Assembly: GCA_023435745.1 (NCBI GenBank)
Contig: JAEZMD010000019.1
Span: forward strand, 124,001 to 188,000
Reading direction: 5' to 3'
Length of the DNA stretch: 64,000 nt
Origin: Bacillota bacterium
GTDB taxonomy: Bacteria; Bacillota; Clostridia; Acetivibrionales; DTU013
Below the pieces are notes generated by a model, which saw nothing but the letters and a program-made list of their open reading frames with translations, did no database searches and was not told the origin of the DNA. The first letter of the stretch is position 1, and each line of letters starts with the position of its first letter. This document shows, piece by piece, positions 8,657 to 16,643 of the stretch. The position numbers and the translations under genes are program-made.

Positions 8657-9511
8657 ATGTCCATTCAAAAGTCATTTGTACTGTCCGCAGCTTTTCCAAG
8701 TTCAAGAAACAGTGCGTCCGGACTTCAAAAAGCCATTGATTTTATTAAACCCTTCGATTTTGCCATGATCGAGTATTATTGCGAAAATTGTGATGCCGAG
8801 AGTGTCCGTACTCTTATGGGAGATTTTCGGAGTGTTTTTCTTGGCGCCGCTCTTCAGAAGTCCCAAAACTTAAATCTGTGTTCAAAAAGTGCCGGCGACA
8901 GAAAAAAAGCAGTAGACGCGCTTACCGAATGTTTTAAATTCGCCCGGCAAGCGGGTTCGGAATATGTTTTGATTAACAGTGGCGCCAGACCCGAGCAGGA
9001 AAAGGATGATGTCATCTGCTTGAACTATTTGAAAGAATCTGTTAGTGAACTGCACCACAGGGAAGCGGATATAAAAATTTTACTGGAGCCCGGAGACCGT
9101 GATGTGGAGTATCGTCATTTGATTGGTCATACAGATATGGCTGTATCCTTCGTCAAGGACATACGTACTGAAGTTCCATGTCTCGGACTGGTTTTCGATA
9201 TCAGCCATATAGCTCAGCTAAATGAAGATCTCTACTCCTCTTGGTCTAAAGTAAAAAAATACTGTACTCATATACATCTGGCCAATTGCGTCCTTAACAG
9301 GCTCTCTTCGCTATATGGCGACAAGCATCCATTATTCAGCGTTTTAGACGGCGTATACACACATGAATCCGCTTCTGCATTTTTCCGTTCTTTGCAAAAA
9401 GAAACCTTACCTTTGACTGTCGGAATAGAAATGATTTGTTCAGACTCTTCCGAGCAAAGCTTTTTTGAACGTTTCGTTTCTGAAACAGATTGGTTTTTTA
9501 AACGCAAATGA
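8657..9511 (+). CDS. Sugar isomerase/epimerase-like TIM-barrel protein (gntR operon)
   Basis: A 284-residue xylose-isomerase-like TIM-barrel protein. Recognisable pieces are LEPGD near residue 135, GLVFDISHIAQL near 180, HIHLANC near 207 and GIEMIC near 258; these hold the Glu, Asp/His, His and Glu that usually bind the metal. A GAGGTG site sits 6 nt before the ATG. It is co-transcribed with the gntR gene and is one of three different members of this superfamily in the sugar region (also at 3042-3833 and 20257-21174). Sequence divergence among the three indicates separate substrates rather than recent duplication. Confidence 0.85.
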   Translation: MSIQKSFVLSAAFPSSRNSASGLQKAIDFIKPFDFAMIEYYCENCDAESVRTLMGDFRSVFLGAALQKSQNLNLCSKSAGDRKKAVDALTECFKFARQAGSEYVLINSGARPEQEKDDVICLNYLKESVSELHHREADIKILLEPGDRDVEYRHLIGHTDMAVSFVKDIRTEVPCLGLVFDISHIAQLNEDLYSSWSKVKKYCTHIHLANCVLNRLSSLYGDKHPLFSVLDGVYTHESASAFFRSLQKETLPLTVGIEMICSDSSEQSFFERFVSETDWFFKRK

Positions 9512-9530
9512 TCTTTTTATGCTCGACAAA

Positions 9531-9576
9531 AAATTCCCCGCACAAGCGACCTACGTGCCGCCCGTGTGGGGAATTT
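9531..9576. terminator. Bidirectional terminator between convergent sugar operons
   Basis: A 13-bp stem (AAATTCCCCGCAC with GTGTGGGGAATTT, one G-U pair) and a 20-nt loop lie between genes that end at 9511 (+) and 9601 (-). U-rich or A-rich flanks exist on both sides. Confidence 0.8.
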
Positions 9577-9600
9577 GTTTTGTCACTGTCTGTCGATTTT

Positions 9601-10002
9601 TTATTTTTTGGCCTTAGCTTCATCTACTGCTGCCATTGCACGCTTTTTTAGTCCTTCGCCGGATATCGGCGGTGAAAATATGCAAAAAACGCTCAGCAGT
9701 TCGTCCCCATCGTTTACAATACAGTGTTCTTCATTTTTATCGGCAACGATCATGGTTCCAGGCACGAACTCAACCCATTCGCCGTCTATTTTTGCATGGG
9801 CATTTCCGCTTAAGCAGTACATTGCCTCCATGGCGTCCGGATGGCTATGAACATCTATCTTCCTGCCCGGCTCCCACTGCGTAAAGTGAACGGAAAACGG
9901 AAGCTCCCGGTCAACCATGTCGGATGTCATGAGAGGAGTCATCACTCTCTTAAACGGTTCCGGAACATGAATCCCGTTTTTTTCATCATACTTAAAGTAC
10001 AT
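9601..10002 (-). CDS. Cupin domain protein
   Basis: A 133-residue single-domain beta-barrel protein. Cupin motif 1 reads DVHSHPDAMEAMYCLSG (residues about 50-66), giving two His and a Glu as metal ligands; motif 2 is GTMIVADKNEEHCIVN, giving the last His. A GAGGTGAGG site precedes the ATG. It closes operon B, 12 nt after the apiosidase-like gene. Small cupins in sugar operons are often isomerases, lyases or substrate sensors; nothing here decides between them. Confidence 0.88.
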   Translation of the reverse strand: MYFKYDEKNGIHVPEPFKRVMTPLMTSDMVDRELPFSVHFTQWEPGRKIDVHSHPDAMEAMYCLSGNAHAKIDGEWVEFVPGTMIVADKNEEHCIVNDGDELLSVFCIFSPPISGEGLKKRAMAAVDEAKAKK

Positions 10003-10014
10003 GTCCTCACCTCA

Positions 10015-11796
10015 TTATTCTTTAACAAGTTTGGCAAAAAGTCCCCAGTCACGGTCATCAGGCTTTACAGGAAGCTTGCACATACCTGTCCTGTCTACCT
10101 TGACTGTCCTCACCCTCTCATCCTCAGACCAACTGCCATTTCGCGGGTCAAACCATTTTATCTCATATTCGGAGTATTTCTTCAAACCCCGCAAACTGCA
10201 CTGAGGACACTCAACTTCAAAATAAACGAGCATTTCCGACCTGTCCGCGAGATGAGCGCAGTATGCCCAGCCCTTGTGCCCCAATGCTTCTCCGCTTTTG
10301 TTCGGGGATACGAGCTCTGCTTCAGGGATAAGCTCCCTGTACTTATCGCCCATTATACCAATGAAATCCTTCACATAGCGTACTTGATAACCGGATGGAT
10401 ATTTCAACGCATCCCACATTTTGAAGACGGATTCCGGCTCATTATTTGCATTCCACATACCTTCGCAACCGTATATATAGCCTGCAATACCACCTGAAAG
10501 AAGACATCCGTATAAACAGGAGCGATTGCGTATATTCGCTTCCTCGCTGTCTCCTGTTACAATGATCTGGTCTTTCCCGCAGCCGAATTCTCCGCCAGGA
10601 TAATACGGTTCGCCATTGAGCGCTGGGACAGGCGGTTCCTGATGGTATATATCGGTCAGGAACCAGAAATAATCATGCTCCCTTCCGTATGTGTTGCCTA
10701 TTTGATGCATATCGATCCATTTGTTTTCATCTGCTCCGCCAAAGTTTGCCAGTGATGTTCCATGCGGGTTACAGCTAAGGAGAGTGCCGAATGGCGGCTT
10801 CCCATATTTTTCGACCATCCTGTTGATTGCTTCATTATACTCCTCGCCCGGTATTGACATCTGATCATAGTCATAGTGTATCGGGCTCAGTACACAGTTA
10901 TTGGCCTGGTATCTTCTGAAGACATGTTGCATGAGCCTGATATATACCTCCGGCCATAGGTGGAATTTTTTCATAGCAGTACTGCAGTCACGCCTCATTG
11001 TCTCAAGAAATACCGTAACGCCGTTTTCATTGAGCCAATTCATCTTGCGGTCCAGGTACTTGAAATATTCGGGGTTTATACGCTCCATATCCGGATATAC
11101 CTTCCCATACCCGGGAACCTTACCGGGAAACTCAAAGGGGAAGCCTCCCTCATTGCGCATCTCCTTGACGCCGTCATAGTCCGTATATGCAGGATTCTTC
11201 CAGCCGCTGCGAAGAAAAAGTCCCGGTTCAGGCTCAACCTGGTTTGGAAATCCGTCATCCTGCCAACCCGGCAAGCATGCAATGGAAGCAATGAAGTTAA
11301 AGCCCTGGTTGATACGGTGACGTACAATGTCTTTGAAGCCCATTCCCGACCCCAGTATTCTCGGCTCATCATCATCAAACCATGGAAATCTGTCGGTAAA
11401 AATTGCCCATTGCGTGTCTCCAAGCAGGTAGACAGAAGTACCGTCCGAGTATTGCAGCGCATGTCCGTTTTCCGTAGCTGTTACCATTCCGCGTCTGCAG
11501 GCATTCTCTGCCTTTTCGGCCTCTGTCCAGTCCACAGCAGTAAACTCGCCTTTGCTTGCGCAAAGGCCCTCGTCGCTGATATTTGCTCCCGTAACGTAAG
11601 ACCACTTGCCCGCGCAGACAGCGGTCATGCGGATTTTAAAGACATCTCCGCCGTCCCAGAAGCCATATACCCTTTTGGAAAAGCCGGGCCCTGTTAGATC
11701 AGCCCATACGTCTACTGTCATATAAGGATTTTCATATTGATTTTTTGCATGCAGCTCAATTTCAACGATTTCCCATACATGCTTGATGATAGACAT
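10015..11796 (-). CDS. Apiosidase-like glycoside hydrolase (DUF5060 + DUF4038-type)
   Basis: A 593-residue protein starting at an ATG behind AAAGGAGAG; an ATG further up at 11910 lies within the rraA-type gene and has no ribosome site. The N-terminal 80 residues (WEIVEIEL...NPYMTVDVWADLTGPG) match the beta-sandwich DUF5060. A TIM-barrel domain opens with YLLGDTQWAIFTDRFPW and runs to about residue 480; it belongs to the DUF4038 group, now called apiosidase-like because a member releases D-apiose from rhamnogalacturonan II (GH140). The last 90 residues form a beta domain ending DDRDWGLFAKL. No signal peptide, so it would act in the cytoplasm on short imported glycosides. Apiose as substrate is inferred. 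Confidence 0.82.
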   Translation of the reverse strand: MSIIKHVWEIVEIELHAKNQYENPYMTVDVWADLTGPGFSKRVYGFWDGGDVFKIRMTAVCAGKWSYVTGANISDEGLCASKGEFTAVDWTEAEKAENACRRGMVTATENGHALQYSDGTSVYLLGDTQWAIFTDRFPWFDDDEPRILGSGMGFKDIVRHRINQGFNFIASIACLPGWQDDGFPNQVEPEPGLFLRSGWKNPAYTDYDGVKEMRNEGGFPFEFPGKVPGYGKVYPDMERINPEYFKYLDRKMNWLNENGVTVFLETMRRDCSTAMKKFHLWPEVYIRLMQHVFRRYQANNCVLSPIHYDYDQMSIPGEEYNEAINRMVEKYGKPPFGTLLSCNPHGTSLANFGGADENKWIDMHQIGNTYGREHDYFWFLTDIYHQEPPVPALNGEPYYPGGEFGCGKDQIIVTGDSEEANIRNRSCLYGCLLSGGIAGYIYGCEGMWNANNEPESVFKMWDALKYPSGYQVRYVKDFIGIMGDKYRELIPEAELVSPNKSGEALGHKGWAYCAHLADRSEMLVYFEVECPQCSLRGLKKYSEYEIKWFDPRNGSWSEDERVRTVKVDRTGMCKLPVKPDDRDWGLFAKLVKE

Positions 11797-11836
11797 GAAG
11801 TTTATCTCTCCTTTTTGTTGAAATCTCTGTATATTT

Positions 11837-12544
11837 TTATTTGCTTCTTGACAGAGATGCGTCAGGAGCCATTCCGCCCTTCTCATAATGCTTTGCTCTT
11901 GCCTTTTCATCTACTTCGAGCTGGTATCTTGCAAATTTCAAAACTTCCTCCGCGCGCTCTCTTGGTATGACCAGTACGCCGTCATCATCAGCACAGATCA
12001 CATCGCCTGGATTTACAGGAACACCGCCGCAGTTAATCGGTATATTGACTCCGCCGTTGACTGCTCTTCCATAAACATGCTTGAATGTTCTATGCGTGCA
12101 GAAAACATTTACACCCTCCAGGTTGGACTCATAGGAGTCTCTGCATGCTCCGCCGTCGATAACTGCACCTGAGGTTCCAAGGTTCTTGTGTGAGAATCCG
12201 ATCTCAGAGCCCCAAAGTCCGCCGACAGCACCTTTCATATCAACTACCACGACCATATCCCTTGCTGTTTCTTCATTGATGCCCTTATTGAATGTATAGG
12301 TATCTGAACACCAGTCACTGAGTTCTTTATCCCACTCTTCAACTGTCTCGCATACCTTTACATTCTTGTGAGACGGAAGGAGTTTGACCGTATATGCAAA
12401 GCCTTTGAATTCAATCCCTGGGCGGATTGGCCGGACATCTTCTCTCATAGAACCATAGTCTAATAGTCCGATGGCGTCCATAGCGTCTGATAAATCGGCA
12501 TTCCTGTACTTCCTGATTTCTTTGATAAGTTGTTCATTAGTCAT
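11837..12544 (-). CDS. RraA family protein (4-hydroxy-2-oxoacid aldolase-like)
   Basis: A 235-residue member of the RraA/HMG aldolase family. The sequence around GLWGSEIGFSHKN and GGACRDSYE supplies the glycine-rich anion loop and the R-D-x-x-E metal and substrate motif of the class II pyruvate aldolases of this family, so it is more likely an enzyme than an RNase E inhibitor. Family members cleave branched 4-hydroxy-4-methyl- or 4-carboxy-2-oxoacids, or decarboxylate oxaloacetate. The start follows AAGGGGG. It lies between the permease genes and the apiosidase-like gene in operon B, which fits a late aldol-cleavage step in sugar-acid breakdown. Confidence 0.85.
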   Translation of the reverse strand: MTNEQLIKEIRKYRNADLSDAMDAIGLLDYGSMREDVRPIRPGIEFKGFAYTVKLLPSHKNVKVCETVEEWDKELSDWCSDTYTFNKGINEETARDMVVVVDMKGAVGGLWGSEIGFSHKNLGTSGAVIDGGACRDSYESNLEGVNVFCTHRTFKHVYGRAVNGGVNIPINCGGVPVNPGDVICADDDGVLVIPRERAEEVLKFARYQLEVDEKARAKHYEKGGMAPDASLSRSK

Positions 12545-12578
12545 GATTTTTTCCCCCTTGATTATTTGTTGGTTATAT

Positions 12579-13457
12579 TCAGCTTAGTCTCTCGCTCGCA
12601 AGAGCCCTACGCATGATTACAGTTATAAGCATTGACAAGGCAAAGATGACAACGGCTATGACGCTGCCTCCGCCATAGTTAAAGTTTTTAAACGCTGTTA
12701 CAAAAAGGTGCATAGGCAGCACCTCAGTGGCATGATTCGGGCCGCCGCTGGTCATCATATAAACAAGGTCGAATGCCCTCAATGCCCCTGTGAGCTGTAG
12801 TATAATAACCATCTTTATCGTTTCCTGGGACATTGGAATTATCATATACCGGATCATTTTCCAGCCTTTGGCGCCATCAATGGTTGCACTTTCGATCACC
12901 TCTCCCGGAATACTCATGAAGCCTGAATTAAACAGGATGATCTGGACTCCGCATGCGCTCCATACGGAAGCGAGGATAATAGCCAAAAGCGCAAGATTCG
13001 GCTCTGCCAGGGGAGAGATGTAATATTGCCCAAGCCCGACAGCTCCCATCAGCGGTTTAAGTATGCCCATGGATGGGCTGAATATTTTGCTCCATATAAA
13101 TCCGACAGCTACGCTCGGAAGTATATTCGGCATGAAGAAAAATACCTTGAAAACCTTATATCCGCGAAGCTGTAAATAAACGAGATACCCCAGAAAAAAA
13201 CCGGTAACGACTTGTAACAACGTAGTACCCAGCATAAATATCATTGAATTCTTCATGGATTTCCAGAACAATGACGATGCAAACACTGTCTTGTAATTAT
13301 CTAAGCCAACAAATCTCTGGTTTGCAACATTTGTCCAGCTGTAGGTGCTCAGTACGCCTGACTCAAAAACAGGATATACAACAAAATAAGTGTATACTAA
13401 AAGGCCAGGTATCAAAAAGAGTAAAATTGTCGTAATGTTTTTCTTAGTGACCTTCAC
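12579..13457 (-). CDS. ABC sugar transporter permease, UgpA/MalF type (operon B)
   Basis: A 292-residue permease with six helices; the EAA loop EVIESATIDGAK...MIIPM lies near residue 200. It forms the second importer of the region together with the permease encoded at 13475-14371 and the lipoprotein encoded at 14444-15850. As in operon A, no ATPase gene accompanies it. It starts at an ATG with an AGGAGG site 17 nt after the partner gene. Confidence 0.93.
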   Translation of the reverse strand: MKVTKKNITTILLFLIPGLLVYTYFVVYPVFESGVLSTYSWTNVANQRFVGLDNYKTVFASSLFWKSMKNSMIFMLGTTLLQVVTGFFLGYLVYLQLRGYKVFKVFFFMPNILPSVAVGFIWSKIFSPSMGILKPLMGAVGLGQYYISPLAEPNLALLAIILASVWSACGVQIILFNSGFMSIPGEVIESATIDGAKGWKMIRYMIIPMSQETIKMVIILQLTGALRAFDLVYMMTSGGPNHATEVLPMHLFVTAFKNFNYGGGSVIAVVIFALSMLITVIMRRALASERLS

Positions 13458-13474
13458 AGCTCAGTCCTCCTTTA

Positions 13475-14371
13475 TCAGCCTTTGATTGCGCCTGCAATCA
13501 TGCCTTTTTCGATTTTATTGGATGCAAATGCATAGAAAATAATTGCAGGAACAATAGCTATCATAACCCCGGCGGCAAGCTTCGTATATTCTGATGTGTA
13601 TTCCGTAAGGAAGCTCATAAGTCCTGAAGGCAGTGTTTTTTTCGTTGTTTCGTTCATGATCAGCATTGAAACGAGAAGCTCGTTCCAGCATCCGAGAACA
13701 GCCAGTACCGATATTGTCACAATACCATCCTTTGAAAGAGGCATCGTCACTTTAAAAAACAATTTCCAGGCCGAACAGCCGTCAATTGCGGCACATTCAT
13801 CAAGCTCCTTCGGGAGGACCCGGATAAAGCTTTCCATGATAAAAACGGAAACCGGAATACGAAATGCGCCATATATGAGGCCCAGCATTGGCAAACTGTT
13901 ATACGCATTCATGTCCCCGACCATTATATAGATAGGAATGATAGCCGAGTGAATCGGAATCATCATTCCGGCAATCGCAAAATAATAAACTAATCTGTTT
14001 CCTTTAAAATTAAATCTTGCAAGAACAAAACTGATCGGGCAAACCGTTACAATAGTAATGACAATTGCAATTGCAGTTGAATATACGCTGTTGAGCAGGT
14101 AGTTACCAATTCGCGATTTGACCCACGCTTCATAATAGTTTGAAAACATAAATTTTTGGGGGATCCCCCATGTATTATATGCAAGATCCTGCTGAGATTT
14201 CAAAGATGTAAACAAAAGCCACACTAACGGCACAAGAACAATTAGCGAAAAAATTCCAAGCACTAAATAAATAATGACTAGTGTTTTTTTATTCATTATA
14301 GCCAGGTGTGGGCTTGGCTCTGATGTATTCCCTGACCTGTTATGACGTTTTAATTTAAATAGATTTGCCAT
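13475..14371 (-). CDS. ABC sugar transporter permease, UgpE/MalG type (operon B)
   Basis: A permease of about 298 residues. The start at 14371 (MANLFKLKRHNR) follows AGGTGGGTAGG with good spacing; the open frame extends 13 codons further up without a better site. The N-terminal 35 residues are hydrophilic, then six helices follow. The EAA loop reads ELDECAAIDGCS...VTMPL. It is the obligate partner of the preceding permease. Confidence 0.93.
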   Translation of the reverse strand: MANLFKLKRHNRSGNTSEPSPHLAIMNKKTLVIIYLVLGIFSLIVLVPLVWLLFTSLKSQQDLAYNTWGIPQKFMFSNYYEAWVKSRIGNYLLNSVYSTAIAIVITIVTVCPISFVLARFNFKGNRLVYYFAIAGMMIPIHSAIIPIYIMVGDMNAYNSLPMLGLIYGAFRIPVSVFIMESFIRVLPKELDECAAIDGCSAWKLFFKVTMPLSKDGIVTISVLAVLGCWNELLVSMLIMNETTKKTLPSGLMSFLTEYTSEYTKLAAGVMIAIVPAIIFYAFASNKIEKGMIAGAIKG

Positions 14372-14443
14372 GTACCTACCCACCTCGCTCGTATTGGTGC
14401 CGGACGGCATTTAGCTGCCGCCCGGCGCATAATCAATCGACTG

Positions 14444-15850
14444 TTATTTTTTAAGGCTTGCAGCGTAATCTTCAGCTGCTTTCTGAACTTCAGCCACTGC
14501 CTGATCCACTGTATATTCACCTGTGAGCAGACCCGGCATTGCGGTTCCTTTTATCGCAAGGTCAATTGCGGGAGCAGCGATAGCATCCATGGACGGTATA
14601 AATGAGGTTGCCTGTTTTGATGCCTCAAGGCACTTGAGCATAAGGGAAGATACCTTGGTTTTGTCATAGTTGGTCTCTCCGCAGTACAGATACCCGCCGT
14701 TTTCAACAAGCTTCACATTGAATGCAGGGCTTGCGATACCTTTTATAATAGCAATCGCAACTTCCTCTTTTGCCGGTGAAAGTCCGGAGGCCGCATAATA
14801 TCCAATAATGGCTCCGCCTACATTGTTTTTCGGATCCCCGTCAGGACGGTCTGTCATTGCCGGGAAATTTACACGGTCAAGCTTATCAACAAACTCTGCT
14901 CCGCCTGCCGATATGAAATTGCCAACCTTCCATGCGCCTTCATAATACATTGCGACTTCACCGCGGGCAAACGCTTCGTCTGCCTCGGCTGCTGTCATGC
15001 CCATCGTTCCTGGGTAATAAGCTTTGTGGTCGACAAGCTCTTTAAACTTTTCCATAGCAGCAACAAATCCATAATCCGGATTGTTCCACTGATCAAGAGC
15101 ATTGCCAATTGTGAGTTCCTTAAAGTTATCCAATCCTCCGGCTCTGGAAAGAAGAGCGGATGCAAGCCATGCAAAGCGGCTTTCGGAGCCACCTGTTGCA
15201 AGTGGATATATTCCCTTGCCTGACGCATTGATCGTATCGCACAGCGCAATAAGCTCATCCCATGTGGTTGGAGCTTTCCATCCATTCTCCTTAAACATTT
15301 CCGCATTATAATAAAGAGAGTCGAAGCTTAGCTCAGCCGGGCATATTAATATCTTGCCGTCGGCGGTAGTTACATTGTTCCAGATGTCGTCTGAGAAGTA
15401 CCCCTTAAGCTCAGCATCCTTAGCAATGATCGGAGCCCAGTCGAGAATCTGACCTGTTTTCATATATTCTCTTGCGTATGAGACCGGTATCCAGCCTGCA
15501 TCCGGAGGAGTCCCTGCCGCAAATTCAACAGAAAGCTTAGTTCTGAGTTCTGCTGATGCAAGTCCCTCAAAATTGATATTAATATTGGAGTTCTCGCTCA
15601 TCATTTGCTTGCTTAAGGCGGCGATCTGCTCATATGCAGTCGAACCTGCCGTCGCTGCAGATACGATTCTCAGATCAACTTTCTCAGTAACCTCTGTTTT
15701 TACCGCATCGGTTACTTTTTCAGGTGTGCTTTCCACAGCGGCAGTAGTTTCAGCCGTTGCGTTGCTACCTGTGTCCGCATTGTTTCCGCAGCCTGCAAAT
15801 AAGCCCACGATCATTAGGCATGCAAGCAATAGTGTGATAATTCTTTTCAT
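14444..15850 (-). CDS. ABC sugar transporter, solute-binding lipoprotein (operon B)
   Basis: A 468-residue family 1 extracellular solute-binding protein. Signal peptide with lipobox LFAGC (Cys21), then a low-complexity Asn/Thr/Ala/Glu linker to about residue 55. The mature protein starts VDLRIVSAATAG. It differs clearly from the operon A binding protein, so the two importers should carry different sugars. AAGGAGG precedes the ATG. Confidence 0.93.
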   Translation of the reverse strand: MKRIITLLLACLMIVGLFAGCGNNADTGSNATAETTAAVESTPEKVTDAVKTEVTEKVDLRIVSAATAGSTAYEQIAALSKQMMSENSNININFEGLASAELRTKLSVEFAAGTPPDAGWIPVSYAREYMKTGQILDWAPIIAKDAELKGYFSDDIWNNVTTADGKILICPAELSFDSLYYNAEMFKENGWKAPTTWDELIALCDTINASGKGIYPLATGGSESRFAWLASALLSRAGGLDNFKELTIGNALDQWNNPDYGFVAAMEKFKELVDHKAYYPGTMGMTAAEADEAFARGEVAMYYEGAWKVGNFISAGGAEFVDKLDRVNFPAMTDRPDGDPKNNVGGAIIGYYAASGLSPAKEEVAIAIIKGIASPAFNVKLVENGGYLYCGETNYDKTKVSSLMLKCLEASKQATSFIPSMDAIAAPAIDLAIKGTAMPGLLTGEYTVDQAVAEVQKAAEDYAASLKK

Positions 15851-15906
15851 CCTGTTTCGTCCTCCTTTTTAATTATTCAATCCGCTTATAAACGGTTGAA
15901 AACTTG

Positions 15907-16338
15907 TCAGAACCTGTCCGTCAGAATAGCTATGTTATTTTCGTCCTTCACCCGCTTTAATGAAATACCCTCTACTTCAAGCAATGTAATCTCAACAAGA
16001 TACAATACGGTAGTACCGTGCTCCAGATGACCTGTATAGGGTGTTTTAGGGTCTGATATTACCATGTGGAAATGAGGATGTCCGTCAATTACCACTCCCT
16101 GTAATGATGCTAGCTCAAGCGGGCTTTCAATGGTAACAAATTCGTCCACCGGTTCACGCTCCATCCCTGTAACTCTGTGAAATACAGCCTTCTGCAGGGA
16201 GCCGATAGCGCTGGTGATTATTGCATTTTTAATTCCCATGTCTTTTAGCGTTTCTTCTATACTTTCCAGCAGCAGCTCGCCACGTTGCAGATTAATTACC
16301 ACTAACCGTCCTGTACCCTTCCCCTGAAAACTTACGAT
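15907..16338 (-). CDS. PPC (DUF296) domain protein, copy 2, with apparent ATC start
   Basis: A paralogue of the protein encoded at 1058-1489, 143 residues if started at 16338. Shared landmarks are SFQGKGTGRLVVINLQRGE, GSLQKAVFHR and HFHMVISDP...YTGHLEHG with the H-x-H...H pattern. Aligning it with copy 1 puts its first residue at codon ATC (16338-16336), preceded by a perfect GGAGGTGG ribosome site at normal spacing. The only usual start codons in frame are a GTG inside that site (16347) and a TTG before it (16353), neither with its own ribosome site. It is the first gene of operon B, ahead of the binding-protein gene. Confidence 0.8.
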   Translation of the reverse strand: MVSFQGKGTGRLVVINLQRGELLLESIEETLKDMGIKNAIITSAIGSLQKAVFHRVTGMEREPVDEFVTIESPLELASLQGVVIDGHPHFHMVISDPKTPYTGHLEHGTTVLYLVEITLLEVEGISLKRVKDENNIAILTDRF

Positions 16339-16643
16339 AGTAACCACCTCCAACTACTTATGAATTTGATGTGAATTTGAAATGTATTAATGCATTGCGT
16401 GCAGTTTTAGTATAGAGTTTTGACATTAAAATAGAAATGACGGATTTTTTTAAATACTGTATTTTTTTAATCAGTATTAGCAATTTGTAATTTGGTTTTT
16501 ACATACCTCAAAAAGTTAATATAATTATTTTAATATTTACTGTAATATAATATCCTGTTATTTTATTCAATTGACAAAATGTCACTATTTTTTTTATAAT
16601 TAAACACCAGCGTTGTTCAAAGGGAATAAAGGGGGCGCTACCG
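16339..16643. other. Intergenic region between operon B and the sensor kinase
   Basis: This AT-rich stretch of 305 bp must hold divergent promoters. Only the plus-strand promoter at 16571-16600 is convincing. A minus-strand TATACT near 16412 is a possible -10 box for operon B but lacks a good -35 box, as would fit an activated promoter. No catabolite-repression (cre) site of acceptable match was found. Confidence 0.4.
16571..16600 (+). promoter_or_regulatory. Sigma-A promoter of the sensor kinase / transketolase operon
   Basis: TTGACA (16571-16576) and TATAAT (16595-16600), both perfect consensus hexamers, lie 18 nt apart. The start point should be near 16607, about 37 nt ahead of the TTG start of the kinase gene. 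Confidence 0.85.

Noticed and set aside
10015..11910. Longer start at 11910 for the apiosidase-like gene
   Set aside because: It would overlap the RraA-type gene by about 70 nt, has no ribosome site, and the homologous N-terminal domain begins at 11796.
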